NCBI GenBank assembly: GCA_000482145.1
Contig: AUXH01000047.1
Coordinates: 1 to 56,605, forward strand
DNA length: 56,605 bases
Direction of reading: 5' to 3'
DNA from: Strigomonas culicis
Lineage: Eukaryota > Euglenozoa > Kinetoplastea > Trypanosomatida > Trypanosomatidae
In this document: one piece after another, positions 11,201-20,900 of the stretch
Layout of the letters: each line of letters opens with the position of its first letter
Numbering within the stretch: position 1 is the first letter of the stretch
The notes under the pieces: model-generated
Seen by the model: the letters and a program-made list of their open reading frames with translations, nothing else
The model's database searches: none
What the model was told of the DNA's origin: nothing
Program-made: the position numbers and the translations under genes

Positions 11201-11901
11201 ATGATGGTGCACGGGGGGGCTCCTTGCCTGCGTCGCGCCGTGCCTCCGCCCCCGAGGAACCCGCGCCACCGCTGAAAGCAGAGGACGAGCCGTGGCCTGT
11301 GCTGCATGCGGTGGAGACGGAGGACGCACATAGTCCTTCTGCCTCGGACGGTGCGGAGGCGCATCCCTCGACATCAGCCAGCGTGCCTCCGTCAGCCGCC
11401 GTCGTTGCTCCGAACCGAAAAGAGGAGCGTCTTGTAAAGGCGCGTCACGTCGACAGTGCGGCGCATTACCTGGCTGACGACCTGGTCGCATTGAACGAGT
11501 GGAAGCGACGCCAAAAGGAGATCCTTCAGCAGCTGTTTAAACCACCGACCGAGAGGACCACGGAGCGATTGGTGGAGGAAAAACAGGAAGAGGAGGCGAC
11601 GTCCCAGGCATCCAGCTCGTCTCCGAGACCTACGGACGTGGAGTATCATTGGGGTCAGCTGGAGGCCCTGCTGGAGACGCGGTTCAGCGACGCAGCGCCT
11701 CGCTGTGACGCGGAGCCGTATGACGGCTATCAGAGAGGCCAGCAGAGACGCTTCCTCGAGTTCACGACAAGTAGTGATGCGGAGGCGGAGAGTATGCTTC
11801 ACGGGAGTGTGTCGGGGGAAGAAGACACCACACAGGCGAGAGGGGCCGTGCCTTCCGACGTTACGACTGACAGTGAGCGAAGCTCAACTTCCTTACGCTA
11901 G
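8230..11901 (+). CDS. Acidic-repeat protein of unknown function
   Basis: I do not recognise this 1223-residue protein. Residues ~200-310 are helical and charged (probable coiled coil). Near residue 443 there is a patch reading EYEDDFDDIDDIEEE. Residues ~613-680 form a very basic helical segment (KAVKKQRKNRR-like), followed directly by a long acidic region (~690-890). That region contains many short related pieces of the type SDDIIDDE, SAIAEDES, GSIEDDEID and DAILDEEEE, spaced every 10-25 residues. The C-terminal 300 residues are Ser/Glu-rich and end with a short helical patch around residue 1140. The basic-then-acidic layout would suit a scaffold or filament-associated protein, but that is inference. 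ATG 8230 is the first ATG in the predicted transcript. Confidence 0.82.
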   Translation: MLSLHANIEGSAYDADPYLQRTRMGEANAPLLSSLYAHFCAPKSHTPPPVPRHAAQRAGALSRTAFRSPVVTAAPPGQGPAAGAAPQSGPTLAEAPAVSLPPFDTNGDVRERRVAQWQAETDQADAPLLTAASFPLDGATAGNPYTVGHLFQAMEAYHSSKHIAGAYGTVVAQEKRDSAAREGAALPPPPEDPAADPDVQAWVTAWREKRDAAKKVSFKKRVAETESRFRDQIAVHREINEALTQVTRAQKQVQMMKSERRTTALVSSLLEKQNEQLLRVFPSDAPFWKQMEAEDARMARIAQVQRPYTLRPDAGPAAPVESPSATFASPNRSMPSGSNANIAFSVATPTVVSPTNVNPMLKDILNQYSKPKNRLTPAPASDDKSTARGNKKAEPPKRTLASISVLPLEAPPVPYARTRYVLRVETPPDEHDQTVAWPSPAAKEYEDDFDDIDDIEEEAAAAATSSVSQLLGDEDHGDDSIVSEEDAAGGTPRSRYNSGIIEEDDSGSPVATSEGGSPSYSAIDDESDIHSDLGSSASGEPRRRKRSKRRLDTDEVVSLQHMLKQFYAVCHSTNALSKALLGRTEGIAPAVDRGASKRKKTDISASSTGTKKQDDNIKVQLEKEFADIRRLRRFNKRIKENMKAVDLQRKAHEAKKRLLNKAVRLSKAVKKQRKNRRVRIRDIIEDEDSQSSIGSVLDSLDSRRRKQKKGKAKRNKRGSGSDMDDIEDEVISDYDLGDFDEAGSDDIIDDESAIAEDESAYGSDDIIDDDDDDIAYEDSDFGSGGGSIEDDEIDDMAEGSNADSDTLEDEVGSDAILDEEEEGMIRRLASVSDVEDIASSVALEDLATGSEKGMGDSIMDEDERNSSKGSFHSMDAGSIDDDVSKESATPVAASPSPSSPSLSSHTSDADVSSRYPSSHPSADCELNSSERSEQEAAEGEAALRELEQDLRLTAPRRHDALRQVDGADMSTKPFTALYDPVYEERTEADADDGARGGSLPASRRASAPEEPAPPLKAEDEPWPVLHAVETEDAHSPSASDGAEAHPSTSASVPPSAAVVAPNRKEERLVKARHVDSAAHYLADDLVALNEWKRRQKEILQQLFKPPTERTTERLVEEKQEEEATSQASSSSPRPTDVEYHWGQLEALLETRFSDAAPRCDAEPYDGYQRGQQRRFLEFTTSSDAEAESMLHGSVSGEEDTTQARGAVPSDVTTDSERSSTSLR

Positions 11902-12113
11902 AACACCGATCCATCCATGTTTTTTTTCCTTTTAGTTCTCGAGAAGCCCAACCATCTTCTGCTGTTCGATGTATTACTTGTTTCCTTTATGTTTGTTTCT
12001 TTTTTCGTACATGTACCTCTTACCTACTTCCGTTAACTAAATGTGTCTGTCTTTGTTCCTTACCCACTTTCCTTTTTTTTTTAAAGATTAGAGTACTCCC
12101 ACTACTCCCTCTA

Positions 12114-12135
12114 GTTTTTTTTTCTCCTTTTGTAG
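12114..12135 (+). promoter_or_regulatory. Predicted trans-splice acceptor fixing the start
   Basis: A pyrimidine tract at 12114-12132 is followed by AG at 12134-12135. The first ATG downstream is 12162, so the in-frame upstream GTG at 12141 is not the likely start. Confidence 0.6.
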
Positions 12136-12161
12136 ACTCCGTGGCTGTGTTGTCGCACAGA

Positions 12162-15100
12162 ATGCAGCGGTTGACTCTGGGACTCGCAGACGGCGCGTCC
12201 GATCAGCGGAGCGACTTCCTTAATGACGACTGCGGCAAAGCCGCCCTGCAGCTGTGCGCACGGGGAAGCATTATCATTGCCGAACTGCTGCGACTCTCGG
12301 ACTGCGTCCCGGAGCCTTTCCTCGACCCGGCGCACTCGGACTACGCGGAGGTGCTGTGCGACTTCCGTTACTTTAGACAACAGGAGGCGTTTGATGCTAA
12401 GCTTAAATCCTCACCGGAGCTGCTCGAAAAAGACAACACGTTTTACCAAACGCACTTGGAGGTATTGGACGCCTTTTTCCATCTCTTCAAGTCGGTGCGA
12501 GATTACGTGCAAGACTTGAACCAATTCGTTTCGTTTGTGGAGGAAGGGTTTTACGTGTCCCACACGCTGAACAGCATACTCGCCACCCGGCAAGGCGCGC
12601 AGTTGCTGGGCGAGATGTATCACCTCTACGGTGTGATGCTGCTGCTGATGGATGAGACGATTGGCGGGGTGGCCCGGGAGCTCCTCATCGTGAGCTACGT
12701 GCGCTACCAAGGCGCGGCGGCGGACCCGCAGACGACGATCGACATCGCGGGGCTCTTCTGTGCGACGGGGTGCGGCCGCGCGGCCGCGCCGCCAGCGGGC
12801 TACCCGACGGCGTACTTCGCGCGACTGCCTGTGGACACGCGTGTCGTGCACGCGATTGCGGGGCGCTATCGCGAGGACCCCGTGTACGAGACGGCGGAGC
12901 AGTACACTTCCTCCCAGCACCGCTGCATTGCCCTCGCATCGCAGGCGACGGTGCTGTACGTGCTGCTCTTCTTCGTCCCACAGGTGCTGGATGACGATCT
13001 TGTTACGATGCAGGACATCGTCGAGCGCTTCTTTGCGGACCACTGGGTCGTGCCGTATTACAACGGCTTCTACGCGGACCTCTCACAGACGTGGCGGTGC
13101 TTCGCCTGCGCCCATCGGGCCCTCACCGCGCGCACCCTGCAACTGCCGAGCGTCCGGTTCAACCAGAAGCGCTTGTGGGGTGGCCTGTGCGACGCACAGA
13201 AGGTGATTCACCACTACCTGCGCGAGGGGGTCTTGACGGAGGAGTGCTGCCTCGACCACATGTTCTCCGACATTCTGCCGTCCGTCCGCGATACGAACGT
13301 CGCGCTGCGGTGGTTCATTCTGCATGGAACGGTGCGTACGCCGTCGACGGCAGATGCGGCCGACACGGAACCTGTCAGCAACGATGCAGCGGACGACACC
13401 ATGGCGGACGTCTACGCCGCTGTGCGCCATGGCGTGACTAGCGACGCGCTCATTGAGGCGCTGCTGGATACGGCCGAGCTGGAGTACTGCCTGCTCACCT
13501 TGCTGAACCGCTTTCTCCCGCTCAGGCACAGCCGCTGGCGCGACGCCCGCGCGCAAACGGTGGAGCGGATGCAAGCCATCGCGCACTTCTTTGCTGATAA
13601 GCAGAACTTTGTGCAGGCAGAGAGTGCGGACGAGCACCTGGGTGAGTGGTTCAGCGAGACGGGCGAGCTGATTGGCGCCATAAGCTTCCGCGAGGGCAAG
13701 GAGGCACGCCTCAAGCTGCAGAAGCTGGTGAAGGCCTTGTCCGATGTGGAGGAGTTTCACCAAATTGACAACAACCTACACGTGAAGCTCTTGGTGCAGC
13801 AGTCCGAGCAGCTGCTGCGGCAAATGATCCACTGCCTCGTCGTGGATGACCGCGTGCTCGTGACTCTCGGCACCATCAGTGACTTCTCCTACGCATGGGG
13901 AAAGATGGCTACCGAGAATCTCTTTGTGCCCGAGATACAGGCAAAGCTAAAGCGTCATCCGAGCGTGGCTGTGCAGATGCGCTCCGTCTTCGCGAAGCTC
14001 TCTTCCGTGCTGGACACTCCGTGCCGGCGCGTAGAGCAGAGCAGCCAGCGGGACGCCCGCTTCGAGTCGGCCTTGACACGTGTGTCGGGCTTTTACTCCA
14101 ACGCGCTCGTCACCCTGATGCAGCGCGTCCTGCACGTTATCCCGATTTGCATTTTTGAAACGCTCCGCATCGTCATCCAGCTGCTCACGAGCGGGCTGCG
14201 GGAGTGTCCCATACGCGTCCACCGGAGGGACTTGACGGCGGTGAGTCAGCTGGACGTGCGCGAGCGGCTGTCTGGTCTGACGGCCGACATCGCGCGCTAC
14301 GCAAACGGTATCCTCGCCATGGAGCACACGCTCGTCGGCGTCGTCGCAATTGACTCGCACAAACTGCTGACGGATGGTATCCGGCGGGAGTTGGTGGACC
14401 AGGTCACACGAGAGCTGCACGTGGGTCTTGCCTCCGACCGTGGCCAGGGCTGCACCAGTGCCGATACATTGGAGAAGGATCTGAAGCTGCTGGGGCTGCG
14501 TTTGCAAGGTATGAAGCGAGCCTTTGAGTACATACAGGATTTTATCTTCGTTAATGGTCACAAGATTTGGCTGGAGGAGATGACGCGCATCTTCGGCTTT
14601 AATGTGGACATGGAAAGTAATTTCTTTGCCCGCAAGAAGCTGTACCCGACGTGGTCCTCCTACCAATCCAAGCGCATCCCCATCCCGTACTTCGACGGCG
14701 CGCGAGGGGACGGGTCCGGCGGCGGCGCGTACAGCTTTCTCGGCAACTTTGTGCGCCACCTGCTGTCGCTGACGGATCCGTCGCGGGCGACGTATGTGCC
14801 CTGCTTGAACGGGTGGGTCACGCGCGCCTCGCTCGGCGAGGAGGCGCTGGAGGAGGTGGTGGGCCTGCGCACCTTCAAGATCTTTGCAGGCGCCACCGGC
14901 GCCATCGGACTGGCCGCGCTCGACAAGCTGATCTGCCTCATTCTCGCGCGAGACATGGAGGTGGCCACGCAGACGGTCGCCTTCCTGAAACCCCCCGTCA
15001 AGGAGGCGCTGATGGATGTGGAGCAGGAGCTGGCACCGCGGCAGAGCACCCCCTCGGCCGCCGGCACGCACTACTACGAGCTGCTGCGGCTGTTGCGGCA

Positions 15101-15788
15101 GGACGCCGCGCCGTGGGCGGCGATGCTCTGCCGCATCGGGCGTCTTCAGCTGATACGACGTCTCGTCGCGATGGAGTTGTGCTGCGATGCGCAGCTGCAT
15201 AGCGGGACGCTCTCTAGTGCCCTGCGCACGCTCAATGCGTCCTTTCTGTACACATTGGCCTCGCCCGACGGGTACCGGACGGAGGAGGGGGGCAGCCCCG
15301 GCGCCTTTGTGCGGCGCGTGAACCCCTATCTCGAGAATGTGGGCATTACGGACGTCTTTGCGAAGGTGTACCATAATCCCGCGTCACACCCGGCGCTACC
15401 GGCGCTTCCGCTCGTCGCGTTCACTACCCTGCTCTCTGTGGCGCCACATGTGGAGTACGATGCCAGTCTCTCGTGCTGCGTGCCAGCCGACGGGTCGTCG
15501 TCCACCGTGGACCCCGTGTGCGTGATGGCGGGCTTTGTCATACTGTTTGCCCAATTTCACCCCTCGTATCGCACCCATTTTGTCGAACTCGTGTTGCAAG
15601 CTACACGCGTCAGTGTGTGCACCTTTGTGCCCTCGGAGGGCCTGCGGGAGCGCGCGGAGGTGCTACCTGCTCTTGCGGAGGTGCTGACGAAGCTCCTCTA
15701 CATTTTCGTGGAACTCTCTGACCGGGATCTGGGGCCAGCATGGAGTGCCTTCTCTCAAGTACAGCCGCTAACACAAACCAATTTTTAG
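12162..15788 (+). CDS. WASHC5: Strumpellin, WASH complex subunit 5
   Basis: The 1208-residue product matches strumpellin along its whole length (human protein 1159 residues). Landmarks include the N-terminal AIIAELLRLS-like block (here IIIAELLRLSDCVPEPF), LYGVMLLLMDE followed by the VSYVRY block, the HRCIALASQATVLYVLLFF block, the LRDCNVAIRW-like block (VRDTNVALRWFILHG), the FEYIQDF block and IPIPYFDG. Strumpellin is a helical scaffold of the WASH complex, which activates Arp2/3 on endosomes and recycling membranes. The start is ATG 12162; an in-frame GTG seven codons upstream is less likely. Its occurrence in the same window as actin is probably coincidental. Modest insertions, for example at ~residues 385-410, are Ala/Asp-rich. 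Confidence 0.96.
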   Translation: MQRLTLGLADGASDQRSDFLNDDCGKAALQLCARGSIIIAELLRLSDCVPEPFLDPAHSDYAEVLCDFRYFRQQEAFDAKLKSSPELLEKDNTFYQTHLEVLDAFFHLFKSVRDYVQDLNQFVSFVEEGFYVSHTLNSILATRQGAQLLGEMYHLYGVMLLLMDETIGGVARELLIVSYVRYQGAAADPQTTIDIAGLFCATGCGRAAAPPAGYPTAYFARLPVDTRVVHAIAGRYREDPVYETAEQYTSSQHRCIALASQATVLYVLLFFVPQVLDDDLVTMQDIVERFFADHWVVPYYNGFYADLSQTWRCFACAHRALTARTLQLPSVRFNQKRLWGGLCDAQKVIHHYLREGVLTEECCLDHMFSDILPSVRDTNVALRWFILHGTVRTPSTADAADTEPVSNDAADDTMADVYAAVRHGVTSDALIEALLDTAELEYCLLTLLNRFLPLRHSRWRDARAQTVERMQAIAHFFADKQNFVQAESADEHLGEWFSETGELIGAISFREGKEARLKLQKLVKALSDVEEFHQIDNNLHVKLLVQQSEQLLRQMIHCLVVDDRVLVTLGTISDFSYAWGKMATENLFVPEIQAKLKRHPSVAVQMRSVFAKLSSVLDTPCRRVEQSSQRDARFESALTRVSGFYSNALVTLMQRVLHVIPICIFETLRIVIQLLTSGLRECPIRVHRRDLTAVSQLDVRERLSGLTADIARYANGILAMEHTLVGVVAIDSHKLLTDGIRRELVDQVTRELHVGLASDRGQGCTSADTLEKDLKLLGLRLQGMKRAFEYIQDFIFVNGHKIWLEEMTRIFGFNVDMESNFFARKKLYPTWSSYQSKRIPIPYFDGARGDGSGGGAYSFLGNFVRHLLSLTDPSRATYVPCLNGWVTRASLGEEALEEVVGLRTFKIFAGATGAIGLAALDKLICLILARDMEVATQTVAFLKPPVKEALMDVEQELAPRQSTPSAAGTHYYELLRLLRQDAAPWAAMLCRIGRLQLIRRLVAMELCCDAQLHSGTLSSALRTLNASFLYTLASPDGYRTEEGGSPGAFVRRVNPYLENVGITDVFAKVYHNPASHPALPALPLVAFTTLLSVAPHVEYDASLSCCVPADGSSSTVDPVCVMAGFVILFAQFHPSYRTHFVELVLQATRVSVCTFVPSEGLRERAEVLPALAEVLTKLLYIFVELSDRDLGPAWSAFSQVQPLTQTNF

Positions 15789-16088
15789 AGGGAAGGTGAC
15801 GATCACTCTGTCCACTTGAGGGTCACAAAGAGTGTGTTGTGTTCTTTTGCTGTAGTGCTTTGCAATTCACTTTTTTGTTGTCTTTGCTTTTGCTCTTTTG
15901 TTTTGCTTCACCTGTACAGTAATCGAACAGAAAACAATCGTTCAGAGATGTTGTTTTTCCTGAAGAGAGGCGAACTGCGTTGCATACTTTGTCCTTATAC
16001 TGTACACAGTTAGCACACACGCATGTTCTGTTCTCTCTCCCCACGTGCTCGCCACTTTCTTTTTTCTAGTTCGCCCTTACAACCACGC
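15789..16088. other. Intergenic spacer
   Basis: A T-rich spacer of about 300 nt ending in the splice-acceptor region of the MOCS3-like gene. I see no other feature. Confidence 0.6.
16052..16069 (+). promoter_or_regulatory. Predicted trans-splice acceptor fixing the start
   Basis: The tract at 16052-16067 ends CTAG with AG at 16068-16069. This places the in-frame ATG at 16023 upstream of the acceptor, so ATG 16089 is chosen as the start. Confidence 0.6.
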
Positions 16089-17552
16089 ATGTCCTTCGTG
16101 TCGACGGGTGCGCACTTATCGAAGGACGATGTGGAGCGCTTCTCACGCCAGATAATGGTGGAGGGCATCGGCGCCCAAGGCATGCACGCCATCCGCCGCG
16201 CGCGCGTCGTGTGCATCGGTCTCGGCGGCCTCGGGTCCACCATCGCGCTGTATCTCGCTGCGGCGGGTGTGGGCGAGCTCGTGCTGGTGGACCACGACGA
16301 GGTGGATCTCTCGAACCTTCACCGCCAGGTGATCCACACATCCGACCGTGTCGGAGTGAAGAAGGTGGAGAGCGCGCGGGCAAGTTGCCTGCGCCTCTTC
16401 CCCGCCGCGCGCATCACCGCCGTCGCCGAGGGCGTCTCCCTCGCCAACATCGCCTCCATCGTCGCGCGTGGCGACGTGGTGGTGGACGGCACGGACAACG
16501 TGGCCTCGCGCTACCTCATCAACGACGCGGCGATGCGGTGCGGCAAGCCGCTCGTCAGCGGGAGCGCGATGCGGTGGGAGGGTCAGCTCTCGGTGTACGG
16601 CTACGCGGGCAGCCCCTGCTACCGCTGCCTCTTCCCCGTGCCGCCGCCGGCGGCCGCGGTCGGCAGCTGCAACGACACGGGCGTGGTCGGCCCGCTGCCC
16701 GGGATGATCGGGTGCCTGCAGGCGCTGGAGACGCTGAAGGTGATCACGGGCGCCGGCGAGACCCTGGCCGGCCGTCTGTTTCTCTTCGACGGCCTCCGGT
16801 TCACCGCGCGTGTGGTGCGGCTGCGCGGCAAGCAGCCCACCTGCGAGGCGTGCGGGACGGCGGCCGCCGCGCTCGCGCCGCGGCGGGAGTACGAGGGCGA
16901 GTGCTGCGCGGTGGGGGCGGCGTACAGTGCGAGGCTGCTGCCGCTGCCATCGCAGCGGTGCACGCCGGCCGCGTTTGCCGCCGCCCGCGATCGGAACGTG
17001 GCTCTGCTTCCAACCGTTCTCGCTGCGGCGGCAGGGGTCCCGGGGAGGGAGAAGGGGCTGGGGGCGACCGCGCCGTGGGCGCTCACGGTCGATGTGCGCG
17101 TGCCCATCCAGTACGACATGGCGCATTTGCCCTTCGCCGTGAACGTCCCGCTGTCCACGTTGCGACAGCAGCTCGGGCTGGGTGGGGAGGAGGAGCGGCC
17201 GGGGCGGCAGGCCACGTTTCAAACGTTGGTGCGACAGTGGGTGGCGCGCGACGTGGCGGCGCAGCTCTGTCATAGGCATTCGCTCACCGCCAGCGAGAGC
17301 GAGAAGGTCGCCCGCGGGCATGGCCTGCCAGTGCAGTGCACGCTTTATTTTATCTGCCGCCGCGGTGTCGCTTCGGCGGAGGCTGCTCAGCTCTTCTTTC
17401 AGGTTTTTGGCTCGCAGGACGCGACACTGAAAGAAGTGGTGGGCGGCGTGGCTGGGGAAAAGGAAAGTACTTTTACCTTTACTGCGGTCAATGTCGACGG
17501 TGGTCTCAACGCCTATCATCACCATGTAGACAAGGAGTTTCCCTACTATTAA
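16089..17552 (+). CDS. MOCS3: MOCS3/UBA4-type E1-like adenylyltransferase-sulfurtransferase
   Basis: The 487-residue enzyme has an N-terminal ThiF/E1 domain (residues ~15-260) and a C-terminal rhodanese domain (~335-487). Visible motifs are the nucleotide loop GLGGLG at 44-49, the DHDEVDLSNLHRQ segment, CYRC and CEAC pairs for a structural zinc, and Cys194 in GSCNDTGVVG, which matches the E1-domain cysteine of the family. The rhodanese active-site loop reads CRRGVAS with Cys423. Family members adenylate the C-terminus of URM1 (tRNA thiolation) and, in some organisms, of the MoCo small subunit, then transfer sulfur. The linker and the rhodanese domain carry insertions not typical of the human protein. 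URM1 activation is the likelier role here, by inference. The start is the ATG after the predicted splice acceptor. Confidence 0.93.
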   Translation: MSFVSTGAHLSKDDVERFSRQIMVEGIGAQGMHAIRRARVVCIGLGGLGSTIALYLAAAGVGELVLVDHDEVDLSNLHRQVIHTSDRVGVKKVESARASCLRLFPAARITAVAEGVSLANIASIVARGDVVVDGTDNVASRYLINDAAMRCGKPLVSGSAMRWEGQLSVYGYAGSPCYRCLFPVPPPAAAVGSCNDTGVVGPLPGMIGCLQALETLKVITGAGETLAGRLFLFDGLRFTARVVRLRGKQPTCEACGTAAAALAPRREYEGECCAVGAAYSARLLPLPSQRCTPAAFAAARDRNVALLPTVLAAAAGVPGREKGLGATAPWALTVDVRVPIQYDMAHLPFAVNVPLSTLRQQLGLGGEEERPGRQATFQTLVRQWVARDVAAQLCHRHSLTASESEKVARGHGLPVQCTLYFICRRGVASAEAAQLFFQVFGSQDATLKEVVGGVAGEKESTFTFTAVNVDGGLNAYHHHVDKEFPYY

Positions 17553-17943
17553 ATCACTGGGGCTCGCCCTTGTACAGTACTCTGTTTTTTTTTCTCTATG
17601 AGAGCCTCTGAGACCAACTGTGGTCCTTCCTGCCATTCTAAGGAGCATATGTGTACGCAACGTTTCTCCCTCTTTCTCTGTATATGACTCTTCTCTTTGT
17701 GTAGCGGTACAACATTGCTTTTTTAGTTCTTCACTACTTACTTTTATACAGATCAAGTTTTTACTATTACTTTTTTTCTCTTTTTTTTTCTGATAATACA
17801 TCCAAAGGTATTCACCAAAATTCTTGTTTCGTAAACGTAAATCGAAGATATATAGATTATACCTTTTTTTTGATTCTATTATTGTGTGTGTGTGTGTGTG
17901 TGTGTGTATTTCCATCTCCTACGTCGATACACCTTCTAGTGCC
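17553..17943. other. Intergenic spacer with GT microsatellite
   Basis: This spacer is rich in T runs and carries a TG dinucleotide repeat. A tract at 17771-17790 with AG at 17806-17807 could be the splice acceptor; a second AG at 17938-17939 is too close to the ATG to be comfortable. No ATG lies between 17807 and 17944. Confidence 0.55.
17883..17907. repeat. (TG)n microsatellite
   Basis: About twelve and a half uninterrupted TG units in the presumed 5' leader of the giant membrane protein gene. Confidence 0.95.
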
Positions 17944-20900
17944 ATGGGAAGGCACTTAACTATGAAGGCGAAGTTCTTGTTCTTATTAATCACCTTTTTA
18001 ATTACGCTAGTTCGGTTAAATCGCATAGGTGGTCAACGGATTCGCTCGCCGGATGTACGTAACGGTATAGTGCAGGAGTTGGTACTTGATAATGTCTCAC
18101 ATTTCCAAAATCTGCTTTCAAATTATACGCATCGGCCCACGATGGAACGTGTGGGGTTCTATATCATACCAGCGTCTGGTTCCGTCGCGGATATCACGGA
18201 GTGGACTCTCAAAACTACAGGCCTGGACATGGTGTCGGGCATCATGTGTCGCGATACCAGGTTTGGCTTTGTGTACGCCGGCACCACTGTGGTCGTTGTG
18301 ACGAAGGGTGTCCTCCAAAACGATGGGGCTCAGTCCTTTTACGCGAATTATACGACCGTGCGCACGTATTCGCTCGGTGCATTGTGGGCGACGCACTGTT
18401 TCTTTAAGAGCACAACAGAGCTGTACATACCAATCCAAAATGTTCTGCAAGCCGGCATTCCGACGGCAGAGAACGCCGATAATCTAACGTTTCTCGTTCT
18501 CAATCGCATGTCTGGTGAGTTCATGCGCTTCGAGAAGTACGGGGTGAACGCGAGTGACGTGAATGCGACCCTTGTGTATAGGGAATGGCCTTACAAAGCG
18601 AATGCAGTCGTTACCGATAATGACACTTCAGACAAAAACGCAACCAACGTTGTTCGCTCCGCTCAGTCGGCAGCCACTACTGACGGAAACAGTACGCCAT
18701 TCGCACTACCATCCGACTACTTGGGCATACCGGTCAGCGGCGCGACATCGGGGGTATTGGGTATTTGGCCTTTCCGTTACGGTAGCATCGGTATCATTTC
18801 GTTACCGGTGCATGGCGCGGATGTGGACCTCCAGGTGACCCTGGTGCGCACGCCGCTGTATGTACTTCGGCACCTGTACAAACGTCCCAATCATCTCCAG
18901 CTGCTCTACGCCTGTGGCTTCACGGACGGAACTCTCGGCACGCACACAAACGAAGAGGATGAAGTGCTGGCCGCCGCTTCATGGGAAATCCTAGAGCTGC
19001 AAGAAGACTACAGAGATATGGTCGCCACTCAGTTCGGCAACGGTTCACAGGCGTTGGCACCCATGTTGCTTCCCTTGTACAATTACTCGTTTTACTACAA
19101 GGATTATATGCAGCACATGTGCGCGGACTGTGTTCTTGTAAAAATATTGGCCGTTGATGATAACACAGGAATGCTGTCTCTGTGGCGCTCGCGTTCCCAA
19201 AACACGATTTTCATGACGTTTTTTAACCGTACAGCACCTTCGGAAGTCAAAGTAACAGCGAACGCGAACCGTGTTGCATCAACGTCCACTACCGTACCAT
19301 CCAATGCCACCACCGGAACAACCACTTCTCCTAAGCTAAATAACTTAGAAGAAAGTACTATGCATGAAATGATTGTAGTTTTTACCTCCCTGTGTAATGT
19401 GACGGTGTTTATAGAGGATACCTACACCTCCGACCTCTATGTGGCGGCGCTCTGCCCCGATTCCAGCTCGTACATTGCTCGCGTCACGCGCTCCACTTCT
19501 ACACTGACGCTGGGGGAGATGTACCAGCTGTCCTACAACACCGATATCAACCCGTTTGTCCCTATTGCGGCTTCCATCGACTACGAATCACGCACCCTGG
19601 ACTTCCTCATTCCACTGAATGGCTCTTACGCAGTTTATGAGATGGCCTTGTTTGGAGTGTACTCGATGGACCCGGTGATCATTGACAGCCATAGGGGCTC
19701 CATCATTTACCTGTTCGGCTATGGCTTCACTCCAAACATGTCATGTGTGTTTCCGTACTCGGCCACGCGGGATCCGGTGGTGTTCTACGACACCACTTTC
19801 GTGAGTTGCATCGCGCCACAGAGGACCTACCTGTCCTGCGACCCCTACCTGTTGCAAGTGGCTGTGCAGGACAGGCATACCATCATGGGTTTGGCCCCGA
19901 TCGTCGACGGGCAAGTGTTCTGGCAGTTCCCGACCCTGGTGATCGTCTCCGCCGTGAACAGCGACACAGGTCTGCCTTACAGCTTTTTAGGCGAGACGAA
20001 TGTGACGGTGACGGGCTCGGGCTTCTTTGCGGATTGGAGGGTGCATACCCAACTATGTCGTCTGTGGTCACCGAACGACGATACACGTATATACTTGTCT
20101 AGCGCCATGTTTCACAGTGCCACAGAGGTGTTGTGTACGTTTCCGTCGATGGAAAATGAAGGTCCGCTTGCGTATCCGTCGCAAATTGACGTCTCGCTGG
20201 ACGGATTCGTGTTCTCTTCCACCTTTGCGTACTTTGGGATCTACGGCAACACCGTCGCGATTGCCGCAGCGTCAGCGCTGCTGTCCAACTGCACTAGTTT
20301 TGACGCAGACAATGCCGCTTCCTGTGTAAACACGACCCTTCCAGATTATATCAACACGACGGCGGGTGTCTCCCTCGTGTACACGGCGGCATCCGTGGTG
20401 TACCTTGATCCGATCCGTGTTAGTTTTGTTGACTTGGTTGGTCATCAAGAGCTCCCCGGTACAACGACGACGGAACGCGAAATCACTGCCACGCTGTTCA
20501 TGGTGTCCAATTTCAATGACGTGACGAATGGCATTACACTACTAAATACGACACTCAACAGCACCTCCTTGGTAAACGAGCAAATGGGGTTGGGCTCCTA
20601 CACCCAAGTGGTGAAGACCAACGGCACCACTATCTTTTCCGATTTGACGCTGCTCTGTCCCTCCGCAGGGGAGTACGTGCTCTCCTTCTCAACGACCGCA
20701 TTTGAAGGGCAAGCTGGCACGACGAACGTGTTCAACGTGTCCATCGTCATCTACGCAGGCGCGGCGTACCGTCCGCTCTTCGCGGTGCTGCCCTCCAGCA
20801 CGGCGTACAACGACATCCAGCTGCTGGAGCAGCAACCGGTCGTCGCTATTGTGGATGTGTGCAACAACACGCTGCCGTCGATCGATTCGAGCACGGTGGA

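Noticed and set aside
16023..16088. Upstream in-frame ATG for the MOCS3-like gene
   Set aside because: It lies before the predicted splice acceptor, and the extra 22 residues derive from the pyrimidine tract.
17824..17943. N-terminal extension of the giant membrane protein through the GT repeat
   Set aside because: It starts at TTG and runs Val-Cys repeats from the microsatellite; the first ATG is 17944.
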